A stretch of DNA of 64,000 nt from NCBI GenBank assembly GCA_902554655.1, contig CACDPE010000002.1, forward strand, positions 62,001-126,000. The letters are read 5' to 3'. The notes below the pieces were generated by a model. The model was not told the origin of the DNA. It saw only the letters and a program-made list of their open reading frames with translations, and did no database searches. The stretch comes from an uncultured Bacteroidota bacterium (GTDB lineage Bacteria; Bacteroidota; Bacteroidia; Flavobacteriales; Flavobacteriaceae). Position numbers and translations under genes: made by a program. Shown one piece after another: positions 47,846 through 58,326 of the stretch (its first letter is position 1; each line of letters starts with the position of its first letter).

Positions 47846-48898
47846 ATGTCAAAAACAAAGCCATTAATAGGAATTTCAACTGGTGACCCAAATGGTATTG
47901 GTATTGAGGTTATTCTAAAATGTTACAGCGATAAGAGAATGTATTATTTTGGCATACCAATAATTTTTTCAAATTATAACTTGATTCAAGATCAATTAAA
48001 CCATCTTGATATAGATGTTGATTTAATTAAAATTGACAAGATTGAGAAGGCTAATTCAAAAAAATTAAACGTTTTAGAGATTACAAATGAAACTTTTGAG
48101 ATAAATTATGGTAAAGTAAACAAAGAGGGAGGTGATTATTCAAGAGCATCTTTGACAGAGGCTTCTAGATATTTAAAAGAAAATAAAATAGATGTTTTAG
48201 TTACAGCTCCAATAAATAAAAAAAATATAAAAAACAGTGATTTCAATTATATGGGTCATACAGATTTTTTAAATAAAACTTTTGATGGTGAAGCTATGAT
48301 GTTCATGATTTCAGATGATTTAAAAGTTGCACTTCTAACTGAACATATACCAGTTAGTAATGTGGTTAATCAAATTTCAAAAGAACTTTTATCAAATAAA
48401 CTTTCAGTGATAAAAAAATCTTTAACTGTAGACTTTGGAATCACCAGCCCTAAAATAGCTGTCCTTTCTATTAACCCGCATGCTGGTGATGATGGTATAA
48501 TTGGAGACGAAGATCAAAAATTTTTAATTCCATCACTTAAAGAAATTTCAAATAATGAAAATCTTCTTTTTGGCCCATTCCCAAGTGATAGTTTTTTTGG
48601 CTCAAACCAATACAAATTATATGATGCCATATTAGCAATTTATCATGACCAAGGCCTTATCCCTTTTAAGACTATTTCTTTTGGAAATGGAGTAAATTTT
48701 ACTGCTGGTTTGGACGTGGTAAGAACTTCACCAGACCATGGCACAGGTTATGATATTGCAGGAAAAAACCAAGCAGACCCTTCTTCTTTTAGATCAGCGA
48801 TTTATTCTGCTATAAAAATATTTAAGAATAGGATATCATTCAACAATGACAACTCTAATCCTCTTGAAATTTCCGATTCAAAATCTTTAAAAAAATAA
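47846..48898 (+). CDS. pdxA: 4-hydroxythreonine-4-phosphate dehydrogenase
   Basis: IGISTGDPNGIGIEVILK, GHTDFL, LSINPHAGDDG, YHDQGLIPFK, VRTSPDHGTGYDIAG. Confidence 0.97.
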   Translation: MSKTKPLIGISTGDPNGIGIEVILKCYSDKRMYYFGIPIIFSNYNLIQDQLNHLDIDVDLIKIDKIEKANSKKLNVLEITNETFEINYGKVNKEGGDYSRASLTEASRYLKENKIDVLVTAPINKKNIKNSDFNYMGHTDFLNKTFDGEAMMFMISDDLKVALLTEHIPVSNVVNQISKELLSNKLSVIKKSLTVDFGITSPKIAVLSINPHAGDDGIIGDEDQKFLIPSLKEISNNENLLFGPFPSDSFFGSNQYKLYDAILAIYHDQGLIPFKTISFGNGVNFTAGLDVVRTSPDHGTGYDIAGKNQADPSSFRSAIYSAIKIFKNRISFNNDNSNPLEISDSKSLKK

Positions 48899-48943
48899 AT
48901 TACAGTTTTTTAATTTATTATATTCGCAAGCTCAATTAATTTA

Positions 48944-49465
48944 ATGAAGCGAAGCGACAAACATATTCTAAAATTTTCTGGATTGAAAGACGGATTACAT
49001 GAATTTTCTTATTCTATTAAAGAGGACTTCTTCAAAAGCTTTAATTATAATGAATTTAATTCTGGACATTTTAAAATAAAGATTCAGCTAATAAAAAAGC
49101 CAACTATTCTTGAGTTAAAATTTTCAAGTTCTGCAATAATAAATGTTAATTGTTCTATTTCAAACGAACCCTTTGATTACAATTTAGTATCTAATTTAGA
49201 TTTGGTTGTTAATTTTGGTGAATATTTTGACGATTCAAATGACGAGCTTTTAATTCTTCCGTTTGGATCTCACTCAATTGATCTTGATCAATACTTTTAT
49301 GAGATGATAGTGTTATCTGTGCCAATTAAACTGATACATCCTGGTATTGAGGATGGTACACTTAAATCAGAAATTTTAAATAGATTGAAAGAATTTGATA
49401 TTAATAAAGAAAAAAGTGTTAATTTCGACCCTCGTTGGAATAAATTGAATGAATTAAAAAAGTAA
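48944..49465 (+). CDS. DUF177 (YceD-like) protein
   Basis: Position directly before rpmF; CSISNEPFDYNLVSNLDLVVNFGE. Confidence 0.85.
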   Translation: MKRSDKHILKFSGLKDGLHEFSYSIKEDFFKSFNYNEFNSGHFKIKIQLIKKPTILELKFSSSAIINVNCSISNEPFDYNLVSNLDLVVNFGEYFDDSNDELLILPFGSHSIDLDQYFYEMIVLSVPIKLIHPGIEDGTLKSEILNRLKEFDINKEKSVNFDPRWNKLNELKK

Positions 49466-49468
49466 ATC

Positions 49469-49663
49469 ATGGCACATCCAAAGAGAAAAACATCGAAAAC
49501 TAGAAGAGACAAAAGAAGAACTCATTATAAAGCTTCTGCTTCTCAAATAGCTACAGACAAAACTACTGGTCAGGATCATTTATATCATCGTGCTCATTGG
49601 CATGAAGGTAAACTTTATTATCGTGGTAAAGTATTAATCGATTCTGTAGAAGAAACAGAGTAA
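49469..49663 (+). CDS. rpmF: 50S ribosomal protein L32
   Basis: [22 protein letters not shown]...[19 protein letters not shown]. Confidence 0.98.
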   Translation: MAHPKRKTSKTRRDKRRTHYKASASQIATDKTTGQDHLYHRAHWHEGKLYYRGKVLIDSVEETE

Positions 49664-49696
49664 AATCCATAATTTTTTATTCTTTTTTTTAAAATA

Positions 49697-49720
49697 TAAG
49701 CCCTTTTTGGGCTTTTTTTT
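49697..49720. terminator. Intrinsic terminator after rpmF
   Basis: AAGCCCTTTTTGGGCTTTTTTTT hairpin and T-run. Confidence 0.85.
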
Positions 49721-49998
49721 ATGTTTTTATATTATTATTCACTGTTTTATTACATTTTTTTTCGTTTTAACTAAATATTTACTGTTTATTATAATTTCTA
49801 CTAAAACAAACTCAAATTTCTTCAAAAATAAATATAATAAATGCCTTTTTTTGTCACTTTTAATTAAAAAAAACACTTTTTTTACATTAAAATAATCAAA
49901 AAAAGCATGTTTTTTATCTTTTTTTAATTAAAAAACAACTTAATGTTAGAATTAACGTAGTTTTTATTCTTTTTTTTAAAAATAAAGTGTCTTTTATT

Positions 49999-50057
49999 GT
50001 TTTTTTTAATTTTTTTATCATTTTTTTTGTGTTTTTTTTAATTTTTTTATCATTTTT
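49999..50057. repeat. Two direct copies of GTTTTTTTTAATTTTTTTATCATTTTT, period 32
   Basis: Copies at 49999-50025 and 50031-50057 are identical by direct reading. Confidence 0.85.
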
Positions 50058-50080
50058 GCTCATCTATTTAATTATAAATA

Positions 50081-50575
50081 ATGAATTTTAAACAAATCCA
50101 ACAATTAATCAAATTTGTAGCTAGAACTGGCGTTAGTGAGGTTAATATTGAGAACAGTAATATTAAAATCAATATTAAGGGTAACACAAACGATTCAGAT
50201 CAAGCTCAAATTGTTCAACAACCTGTTGTTTCACAAATTCAACCTGTCCAAGCCGCAACCGTTGTTCAACCACCTATTACTCAAGAACCACAACAAGTTG
50301 AATCAGTTAAAGCTTCCGAATCTAATGATGATTCTAATTATCACACTATTAAGTCTCCTATTATTGGTACTTTTTATAGAAAACCATCTCCTGATAAAGA
50401 TAATTTTGTTGAGATTGGTGATCAAATTTCTGAAGGACAAACACTTTGTGTCATTGAAGCAATGAAACTTTTTAATGAAATTGAATCAGATATTTCAGGA
50501 AAAATAGTAAAAGTTCTTGTTGATGATGCTACACCTGTTGAATTTGATCAACCGCTTTTTTTAGTTGAGCCTTAA
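50081..50575 (+). CDS. accB: Acetyl-CoA carboxylase biotin carboxyl carrier protein
   Basis: C-term biotinyl domain with CVIEAMKLFNEIE; Pro/Gln linker. Confidence 0.96.
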   Translation: MNFKQIQQLIKFVARTGVSEVNIENSNIKINIKGNTNDSDQAQIVQQPVVSQIQPVQAATVVQPPITQEPQQVESVKASESNDDSNYHTIKSPIIGTFYRKPSPDKDNFVEIGDQISEGQTLCVIEAMKLFNEIESDISGKIVKVLVDDATPVEFDQPLFLVEP

Positions 50576-50584
50576 TTTTCAATT

Positions 50585-51919
50585 ATGTTTAAAAAAATTC
50601 TAATTGCAAACAGAGGTGAAATTGCAATGCGTGTTATTCGTACTTGTAAAGAAATGGGTATAAAAACTGTTGCAGTTCACTCAAAAGCTGATGAAGAAAG
50701 TTTACATGTAAGATTTGCTGATGAATCAGTATGTATCGGTCCAGCACCAAGCTCTGAATCGTACCTTAAAATTTCAAATATTATAGCTGCTGCTGAAATA
50801 ACAAATGCAGATGCTATACACCCAGGGTATGGATTCTTATCTGAAAATGCTAAGTTTTCTAAAATATGTTCTGAGCATAAGATAAAGTTTATTGGTCCCT
50901 CACCTGAAATGATTGAAAAAATGGGGGATAAGGCAACTGCTGTTTCTACAATGAATTTGGCAAAAGTCCCTACCATTCCAGGATCAGGTGGAGCTGTTGA
51001 TTCTGAAGAAGAGGCTATTAAGATTTCAAATAAAATTGGTTTCCCTGTTATGATTAAAGCCTCAGCTGGAGGTGGTGGTAAAGGGATGCGTGCAGTATGG
51101 AACAAATCGGAATTTTCTAAAAATTGGAACAGCGCAAAACAAGAAGCTGCAGCAGCATTTGGAAATGATGATATGTATATTGAAAAATTAATTGTGGAAC
51201 CTCGCCATATAGAAATACAAATAATTGCTGATCAATTCGGAAATGTTTCTCATCTTTCTGAAAGAGACTGTTCTATTCAAAGAAGACATCAGAAACTTAC
51301 TGAAGAAACCCCATCTCCATTTATGACCAGTAAATTGAGAGAAAGGATGGGGAAAGCTGCTATTAAAGCTGCAAAATTTATTAATTATGAAGGTGTCGGA
51401 ACTGTTGAGTTCTTAGTTGATAATAAAAGAAATTTTTATTTCATGGAGATGAACACAAGAATTCAGGTAGAACACCCAATTACTGAACAAGTCATTGATT
51501 ATGATTTAATAAAAGAACAAATCAAAGTAGCAGCTGGAATAAAAATTTCAGGTAATGATTATTATCCTAAATTACATTCAATTGAATGTAGAATAAATGC
51601 AGAAGACCCTCAAAATGACTTTAGACCTTGTCCAGGAAAAATTACTAATCTTCATCTACCTGGTGGTCATGGTGTAAGAGTTGATACTCATGTTTATAGT
51701 GGATATACTATTTCACCTAATTATGATTCAATGATTGCTAAAGTTATAACTACAGATAGAAATAGAGATGAAGCAATAAATAAAATGAGAAGGGCATTAG
51801 ATGAGTTTATTATTGAAGGAATAGAAACTACTGTACCTTTTCATAGAAAATTAATGGATGATCCAAACTACATAAAAGGGATTTACACCACTAAGTTTAT
51901 GGAAGACTATAAGTCTTAA
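50585..51919 (+). CDS. accC: Acetyl-CoA carboxylase biotin carboxylase subunit
   Basis: [32 protein letters not shown]...GGGGKGMR...[12 protein letters not shown]...[13 protein letters not shown]. Confidence 0.98.
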   Translation: MFKKILIANRGEIAMRVIRTCKEMGIKTVAVHSKADEESLHVRFADESVCIGPAPSSESYLKISNIIAAAEITNADAIHPGYGFLSENAKFSKICSEHKIKFIGPSPEMIEKMGDKATAVSTMNLAKVPTIPGSGGAVDSEEEAIKISNKIGFPVMIKASAGGGGKGMRAVWNKSEFSKNWNSAKQEAAAAFGNDDMYIEKLIVEPRHIEIQIIADQFGNVSHLSERDCSIQRRHQKLTEETPSPFMTSKLRERMGKAAIKAAKFINYEGVGTVEFLVDNKRNFYFMEMNTRIQVEHPITEQVIDYDLIKEQIKVAAGIKISGNDYYPKLHSIECRINAEDPQNDFRPCPGKITNLHLPGGHGVRVDTHVYSGYTISPNYDSMIAKVITTDRNRDEAINKMRRALDEFIIEGIETTVPFHRKLMDDPNYIKGIYTTKFMEDYKS

Positions 51920-52905
51920 TTAATAATTTCTTTATCTACAAGTAGTTTTGCAATTTGAACAGCATTAGTTGCTGCTCCTTTTCTTAAGTTATCTGCTACA
52001 ATCCACATATTAAGACTATTTTCACAAGAATAATCTTTTCTAATTCTTCCTACAAAAACACTGTTAGAACCTCTTGAGTAAAAAGGCATGGGATATAAAT
52101 TAGCAGTTGTATCATTTTGCACTTCTAAACCCTCAAACTCATTTAGATCCTCAATTAATTTTTCAAGTTTAAATGGGTTTTCTAATGTAATATTTACTGA
52201 CTCACTGTGTCCGCCCATCACAGGAATTCTAACAGCAGTTGCGGTTATGGATATATTGGAATTAAAAATCTTGTTGGTCTCGTTTACTAATTTCATCTCT
52301 TCTTTTGTATAACCATTTTCAAGAAAATCATCACAATGTGGAATTGCATTTTGGTGAATTTGATAATTATAGGCCATATCACCAGACTCACCTTTATATT
52401 CATTTTCAAGTTGATTCACAGCTTTTATACCAGTCCCAGTAATGGACTGATAAGTAGATACAATAATTCTAGTAATTCCGTACTTTTTTTGAATAGGATA
52501 TAAAGCCATTAACATCTGAATAGTTGAACAGTTGGGATTAGCTATTATTTTATCATTTTTAGTTAAAATATTACCATTTATTTCAGGAATAATTAGTTTT
52601 TTTGTTTCATCCATCCTCCAAGCTGAAGAATTGTCAATAACAGTTGTTCCTACTTCTGCAAACTTAGGAGCCCATTCTAAAGAAACACTTCCACCAGCAG
52701 AGAAAATAGCAATATTAGGTTTTAAATTAACAGCATCTGCCATGCCAATAACCTCATACTCTGAACCATTATATTTTATCTTCTTACCGATAGATCTTTC
52801 GGAAGCTACAGGAATAAATTCATCAATTTCAAAGTTCATCTCTTCGAGAACATCTATCATTTCTTGACCAACCATTCCGGTTATTCCAACTACAGCTAAT
52901 TTCAT
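51916..52905 (-). CDS. asd: Aspartate-semialdehyde dehydrogenase
   Basis: [35 protein letters not shown] motifs. Confidence 0.97.
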   Translation of the reverse strand: MKLAVVGITGMVGQEMIDVLEEMNFEIDEFIPVASERSIGKKIKYNGSEYEVIGMADAVNLKPNIAIFSAGGSVSLEWAPKFAEVGTTVIDNSSAWRMDETKKLIIPEINGNILTKNDKIIANPNCSTIQMLMALYPIQKKYGITRIIVSTYQSITGTGIKAVNQLENEYKGESGDMAYNYQIHQNAIPHCDDFLENGYTKEEMKLVNETNKIFNSNISITATAVRIPVMGGHSESVNITLENPFKLEKLIEDLNEFEGLEVQNDTTANLYPMPFYSRGSNSVFVGRIRKDYSCENSLNMWIVADNLRKGAATNAVQIAKLLVDKEIIN

Positions 52906-53001
52906 TATATAATATTTAGGGACAAATCTAATTAAAAATCAAATCATCATTTTAAATCAAATGATTTATATCATAATAAAATTAAAATGTTTTATTTAAA
53001 A

Positions 53002-54099
53002 CTAATCTGACAAATAAGTTCTTCTTATTCTTTGGGAAATTGAGGTAAGAATCTCATATGAGATGGTATCTGAATATTTAGAAAAATCTTCAGCTGTTTG
53101 TTTTTCTTCATCAAAAATAATCACTTCATCACCTTCGTTGCAATCCACACTGTTAATATCTATCATTAGCATGTCCATGCATACATTTCCAATAATATCA
53201 CATGGAATATTATTAACTATTAATTTCCCTTTTCTATTTCCAAGTGCTCTAGATATTCCATCAGCATGACCTATTGGAATTATTCCAACTTTTGTATTTT
53301 TTTCTGCAAGGAACCCTCTATTGTAGCCTACTGATTCTCCTTTCTTAACTTCATGAATTTGAGAGATAGTTGAAATTAAGCTTACAACAGGTCTTAAGTC
53401 ACTTCTATAATTATAATCATTACCAAATCCATAAAGTCCAATTCCACTTCTTACCATGTTAAATTGATAATCAGAAAAATTTAATATACCTGAAGTATTC
53501 AATAAATGTTTATCAATTCTTCTATTTAATTTTTTTTCAATGTTTTCAGAAATTTTTTCAAATAAGTTAATTTGACCTTCAGTAAATGGAATCTCAGATA
53601 AATCCTCAGAAGCTCCTAAGTGAGAAAATATATATTTAACATTGATATTATTTGATTTTATAATATCACAAAGAATATTAATATCAGAATATTTAAATCC
53701 AATCCTATTTAATCCAGTATTAAATTTTAAATGTATTGGTTGATTTTGATTCATACTTTTATTGTTTATAAATTCATTCAAAATCTTAAAGGAGTAGATA
53801 TTTGGTTCTAAATCATACTGGAATATATCATTGAAATCTCCAATCTGGGGATGAAGGACTAATATTGGAATTTTAATTGCATTTTCTCTTAATTGAATTG
53901 CTTCAGAGGTATATGCCACTGCTAAATAATCTATGTTTTGCTTTTCTAAACATTTTGCTATTTCAATTGAGTCAGACCCATATCCGAAAGCTTTAACTAC
54001 ACCAAGAAACTTAGTTGTATCAGAAATTTTGCTTTTTAGAAATAAAAAGTTTGAAACTAGATTTTTTAAGTTGATTTTTAGGTAGGTATTATTATTCAA
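53002..54099 (-). CDS. alr: Alanine racemase
   Basis: TTKFLGVVKAFGYGSDSIEIAK PLP-Lys motif; MVRSGIGLYGFG; GNVCMDMLMID. Confidence 0.96.
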   Translation of the reverse strand: MNNNTYLKINLKNLVSNFLFLKSKISDTTKFLGVVKAFGYGSDSIEIAKCLEKQNIDYLAVAYTSEAIQLRENAIKIPILVLHPQIGDFNDIFQYDLEPNIYSFKILNEFINNKSMNQNQPIHLKFNTGLNRIGFKYSDINILCDIIKSNNINVKYIFSHLGASEDLSEIPFTEGQINLFEKISENIEKKLNRRIDKHLLNTSGILNFSDYQFNMVRSGIGLYGFGNDYNYRSDLRPVVSLISTISQIHEVKKGESVGYNRGFLAEKNTKVGIIPIGHADGISRALGNRKGKLIVNNIPCDIIGNVCMDMLMIDINSVDCNEGDEVIIFDEEKQTAEDFSKYSDTISYEILTSISQRIRRTYLSD

Positions 54100-54100
54100 C

Positions 54101-54646
54101 TTATTTTTTTTTCATTTTAGACACATATGCTTTTCTTGAAAGTGGTTCATATTCATTCTTCTCTCCAAGCATAACAACATCGTCATTTTCTAGTTTTCTA
54201 AAACTATATAAAGCAGGTAGACCTGTGTCAGCACATACTGCATGAACTTTTGTTACTTCTTCTGCAATTGCCATTAAATTAGGCATTGGCCCAAAAGGTT
54301 TTCCTAAATAATCCATATCTAATCCAGCAACAATAACTCTTACTCCACCGTTTGCTAATTTATTACATACTTCAACAATGTCATCCGAAAAAAATTGAGC
54401 TTCATCGATTCCAATAACATCAAAACTTTCTTTATGTTTTAATATTTCTGTTGCCTTATTTACGCTTTGTGCTTCAATTTCAATCTTACTATGTGATTGA
54501 ATAGAAGTTTTCTTGTTTCTAGTATCAACTTCAGGCTTAAAAACTTTAAAAGTTTTATTAGCATAGCTTAGTCTTTTCAGGCGTCTTATTAATTCTTCTG
54601 TTTTACCAGAAAACATAGAACCACATATTACCTCAATACTTCCCAC
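54101..54646 (-). CDS. tdk: Thymidine kinase
   Basis: IEVICGSMFSGKTEELIRRLKR, IGIDEAQFF, VIVAGLDMDYLGKPFGPMP. Confidence 0.97.
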   Translation of the reverse strand: MGSIEVICGSMFSGKTEELIRRLKRLSYANKTFKVFKPEVDTRNKKTSIQSHSKIEIEAQSVNKATEILKHKESFDVIGIDEAQFFSDDIVEVCNKLANGGVRVIVAGLDMDYLGKPFGPMPNLMAIAEEVTKVHAVCADTGLPALYSFRKLENDDVVMLGEKNEYEPLSRKAYVSKMKKK

Positions 54647-54695
54647 TATTTATTTCCTTTATTTTTGTTGTAATTTAATACAAAGATAAATTTAA

Positions 54696-55367
54696 ATGTC
54701 AAAGTTAGTTTTAATACCAAGCCCAATTGGCAATTTAGCAGATATATCAAAAAGATCAATCGAAGAAATAGAAAGTTCTAATATCATTTTATGTGAGGAT
54801 ACTCGTCACACAGCAAAACTTATTAATCATTTAGGTATTAAAAAAATACTGAAATCTTATCACAAGTTTAATGAGCACTCGATAGTTGAATCAATAATTA
54901 ATGAAATTAAAAATGGCTTTAAAATTGGGCTAATTTCTGATGCGGGGACACCCGGAATTTCAGATCCTGGATATTTGATTGTTAAGAAGTGTATTGATAA
55001 TGATATTGAAGTTGAATGTTTACCAGGCCCAACTGCTTTGGTACCTGCTTTAGTAATTAGTGGATTACCCTGTGATAGATTTACATTTGAAGGTTTTTTG
55101 CCCTTAAAAAAAGGTAGAAAATCTAGACTAGAAGAACTTACAAATGAAAAAAGAACAATGATTTTTTATGAATCACCACACAAGTTGATTAAAACTTTAA
55201 ATGACTTTGCTAATTATTTTGGATCTGACAGGGATATTTCTGTAACAAAGGAGATTTCAAAAGTTTATGAAACTACTTACAGAGGTAAAGTTTTAGATGT
55301 ATTAAATCAAGTGAATAAATTTAAGATTAAAGGTGAGTTTGTTGTTGTAGTAAAAGGCAAGAAATAA
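54696..55367 (+). CDS. rsmI: 16S rRNA (cytidine1402-2'-O)-methyltransferase
   Basis: LIPSPIGNLADISKRSIE, CEDTRHTAKLINHLGI, ISDAGTPGISDPGY, LPGPTALVPAL. Confidence 0.97.
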   Translation: MSKLVLIPSPIGNLADISKRSIEEIESSNIILCEDTRHTAKLINHLGIKKILKSYHKFNEHSIVESIINEIKNGFKIGLISDAGTPGISDPGYLIVKKCIDNDIEVECLPGPTALVPALVISGLPCDRFTFEGFLPLKKGRKSRLEELTNEKRTMIFYESPHKLIKTLNDFANYFGSDRDISVTKEISKVYETTYRGKVLDVLNQVNKFKIKGEFVVVVKGKK

Positions 55368-55397
55368 AAAAACCCTCAATAAGAGGGTTTTTTTTAA
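55366..55397. terminator. Bidirectional intrinsic terminator between rsmI and the TonB receptor gene
   Basis: AAAAAAACCCTCAATAAGAGGGTTTTTTTT hairpin. Confidence 0.9.
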
Positions 55398-55412
55398 TCT
55401 GTAAAGATTGTA

Positions 55413-58202
55413 TTAAAACCTATACGTGAACCCTAAATTCCATGTTCTTCCCCATCCTGGAAAAACTTTATTGTCAACATTAATACCCTGATGATTTGTA
55501 CTAGTTGGTGTTACAGGATAGTTTGTTGTAGACATAGGATAATACTCCTCATCAAATACATTATTAACATTTAATCTAAGCCTTACATCATCACCAAATA
55601 ATTTAAATCTATATGAAGCTCCCATATCAAAAATTTGATAATCTGGCAATCTCATATCAGTTAAATTTTCATCCATGAAACCATATTCATCAGCAAAAGT
55701 TTCATCCTCATGAATTCCACCAAAAATATCGTCAGCATGGAACAACGAAATATTAAATGTGAAATTATCAGTAGGAGCAACTACTAGATTAGCTCTCGCT
55801 GTAGTTTGAGCACTATCTTCAATTCTAAGTCCGCCTAAGTATAGAGTTGAAGAACCAATTACTTGTCCGTCATTTGTTGTTACTGTTTCATCAGTAATAT
55901 CTTTCATATACTTGTAATTACCAATTGTCGCCATGGCTTCAAGTTTAACATAATTACTGATGTTCCATACACCGTCAAATTCTACTCCAGTATGTAATTG
56001 TTCTACTCCAGTGAAATTTGCTCTACCACTTTCTCCACCAATTCTCATACTTTCCGATAAAAATCTATCTTTCCACGATGTTCTAAAAAGGTTTAAGTTC
56101 ATATTAAGATTACTTGACCTATATCCATAACCAACTTCTAATCCAAAAACTTTTTCATTATTTAAATCAGCATCTGGTGTAACGTAGTTATCATAATTAA
56201 GAAAAACTGCATCAAAATTTGGTGCTTTTGAATAATAACCGCTGTTAACATAAATATTATTTTTTGCATCTATATTAAAGTTAGCTCCACCTTTAATTGT
56301 ACCACCAAGAATATTCTTTTTAGCACTTTTATGCATAGGGTCACTTACTTTATATCTAAAAAAGTCAACTCTTTGGAATCCTTGATTGGCAACAGAACCT
56401 TGTACAAATACAGAATATGTATCGGTGACATATTCAGCTTGACCAAATAAACCTTGCCATGAAACAAGTCCATCATTGTGATAATCAATTTTTTCTTCAT
56501 CATCAGTTGATTTGAATACATTCCAAAGATTACTCATAGTGGAGGGATATTCTTTTTTAGCAATAAATCCACCAGGATAATTTACATTATCAAAATCTCT
56601 GTATCCATCCGCCCCGATTAAATTATCTAACCTTCTGTAATGAATTCCTCTGTAATATCTTAAGTCAGCACCCACTTGATAAGCAAAGTTATCATTAACC
56701 TGAGTCTTAAAATTAATTAGCCCACCTATCCAGTTATGTGAGTTTACTGATGCTCTTCTAATTATACCATTTCTTTTAATACCATTTACTCTTTCGTCAG
56801 CATCATTAACAATATATAAACCGGTAGTTGCGTCGAGAACATTGGTCCTAGTTCCTCCATTATACCAAGTGACTGGTTGACCGCTATTGTTTGCTGCTAA
56901 TTTATCAAAGTCAAAATACCCTGTATTAGGATTTCTAAGAGCGTATCTTCCAGGTTGTGAACCATAATTTAGATCACCACTGAAGTAGTGACCAAATGAG
57001 CCAGCACCTCCAGTTGTAATTCTTCCTAAATCACCTGTTCCACCACCTCTACCAACTGAAGCATAAGCAGTCACAGATAAAGTAGATTTTGAATTTAATT
57101 TACTTTCCCAGTTAACTGATGCAATAGGTTTATGATAAAAATTTCTTCTCATGTTAAAACCTTCACCATTGTACATCCCCCCAGTATAGTTATAATATAT
57201 ACCATGATCAACATATTGTTGTAGAGTAGCTTGATTGTAGTAGCTATAATATCTTTGTTGGTGATATTGAGGTGCACCAGTTACAATAAATTGTACATTA
57301 TTTTTATCATCATCACTTTTCCATCCATAACCCAGAAAATATGAAAATGCTTCAAATTCAGTAAAATCAACAACACCATCACCGCCTGTTCTACTAAAAA
57401 CAAAAGATAGAGCATGACCTCCATCCATAACTCCTGTGTTATAATTAAGAACAGTTTTTAGATAGCCATCGTTACCGACCGTTGCAGCAACTTTACCTCC
57501 TTTTGTAAGCTCAGTCGATTTGGTAATAATATTAATAGTTCCACCAACAGATGAGATTGGGAGTGGAGAAGAACCTAAACCTCTTTGAACCTGCATTGCA
57601 GAAACAACATCTGTTAAACCAGCCCAGTTACTCCAATATACTTTCCCATTTTCCATATCATTAACAGGCATACCATTAATTAATACAGCAATATTTTCTT
57701 GTTTAAATCCACGGACATTTATATAGCTATCACCAAAAGCTCCACCTCGTTTAGTTGCATAAACACCTGGTGTGGAATTTAATAATTCAGGTAGTTCTAA
57801 ATTACCAATTCTTTCTTCAATCTCAGTTGAAGATAGTGTTGAAACAGCTACAGGGGTCTCTCTATCAGTTGCAAGAGATAAACCTCCAAAAACAGTAACT
57901 CCTGATAAAATATTTTCACCTGGACTTAATTTAATTAAACCTAGATCTAAGCTTTCACTCACAGAAATTTCAGCAGATTCATAACCAATGTATGAAATCT
58001 CAATTATAGAGCCTGAATCAGCGTTAATGGTAAAACGTCCATTAAAATCACTTGAAACTCCAGTTGTTGTACCTTGAATTATTATTGAAGCTCCAGGAAG
58101 ACCAGTTCCAGTTTCTGCATCAACAACAATTCCAGTTACAGAATTTTGAGCAAACATTATTCCTGAAAAGAATAATGAAGCAATTAATAAGAATTTTTTC
58201 AT
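55413..58202 (-). CDS. TonB-dependent receptor with carboxypeptidase-like regulatory domain
   Basis: Signal peptide; NSVTGIVVDAETGTGLPGASIIIQGTTTGVSSDFNGRFTI; plug NSTPGVYATKRGGAFGDSYINVRGF; C-term aromatic. Confidence 0.96.
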   Translation of the reverse strand: MKKFLLIASLFFSGIMFAQNSVTGIVVDAETGTGLPGASIIIQGTTTGVSSDFNGRFTINADSGSIIEISYIGYESAEISVSESLDLGLIKLSPGENILSGVTVFGGLSLATDRETPVAVSTLSSTEIEERIGNLELPELLNSTPGVYATKRGGAFGDSYINVRGFKQENIAVLINGMPVNDMENGKVYWSNWAGLTDVVSAMQVQRGLGSSPLPISSVGGTINIITKSTELTKGGKVAATVGNDGYLKTVLNYNTGVMDGGHALSFVFSRTGGDGVVDFTEFEAFSYFLGYGWKSDDDKNNVQFIVTGAPQYHQQRYYSYYNQATLQQYVDHGIYYNYTGGMYNGEGFNMRRNFYHKPIASVNWESKLNSKSTLSVTAYASVGRGGGTGDLGRITTGGAGSFGHYFSGDLNYGSQPGRYALRNPNTGYFDFDKLAANNSGQPVTWYNGGTRTNVLDATTGLYIVNDADERVNGIKRNGIIRRASVNSHNWIGGLINFKTQVNDNFAYQVGADLRYYRGIHYRRLDNLIGADGYRDFDNVNYPGGFIAKKEYPSTMSNLWNVFKSTDDEEKIDYHNDGLVSWQGLFGQAEYVTDTYSVFVQGSVANQGFQRVDFFRYKVSDPMHKSAKKNILGGTIKGGANFNIDAKNNIYVNSGYYSKAPNFDAVFLNYDNYVTPDADLNNEKVFGLEVGYGYRSSNLNMNLNLFRTSWKDRFLSESMRIGGESGRANFTGVEQLHTGVEFDGVWNISNYVKLEAMATIGNYKYMKDITDETVTTNDGQVIGSSTLYLGGLRIEDSAQTTARANLVVAPTDNFTFNISLFHADDIFGGIHEDETFADEYGFMDENLTDMRLPDYQIFDMGASYRFKLFGDDVRLRLNVNNVFDEEYYPMSTTNYPVTPTSTNHQGINVDNKVFPGWGRTWNLGFTYRF

Positions 58203-58326
58203 TTATGAATTGTTTTAATACAGCAAATATTAAGAAAATTTTAACATTTATTGTTATTGGAAGGTTAATTTTATGAACATAAAATGATAAAAAATTAAAT
58301 TTTAATTTATTTATAAAAAACATAAA

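Noticed and set aside
49707-49895. 62-aa ORF MGFFLCFYIIIHCFITFFF...
   Set aside because: Low-complexity translation of a T-rich non-coding spacer directly after the rpmF terminator; no coding signature.
49664-50080. AT-rich spacer as a replication origin
   Set aside because: No recognisable DnaA-box cluster seen and no dnaA/dnaN nearby; a spacer or regulatory reading is simpler.
50136-50465. 109-aa ORF overlapping accB in another frame
   Set aside because: Shadow ORF of the well-supported accB gene.
50677-51105. 142-aa antisense ORF in accC
   Set aside because: Antisense shadow; accC is unambiguous on the + strand.
52532-52867. 111-aa antisense ORF in asd (and 52088..52312)
   Set aside because: Antisense shadows of a conserved gene.
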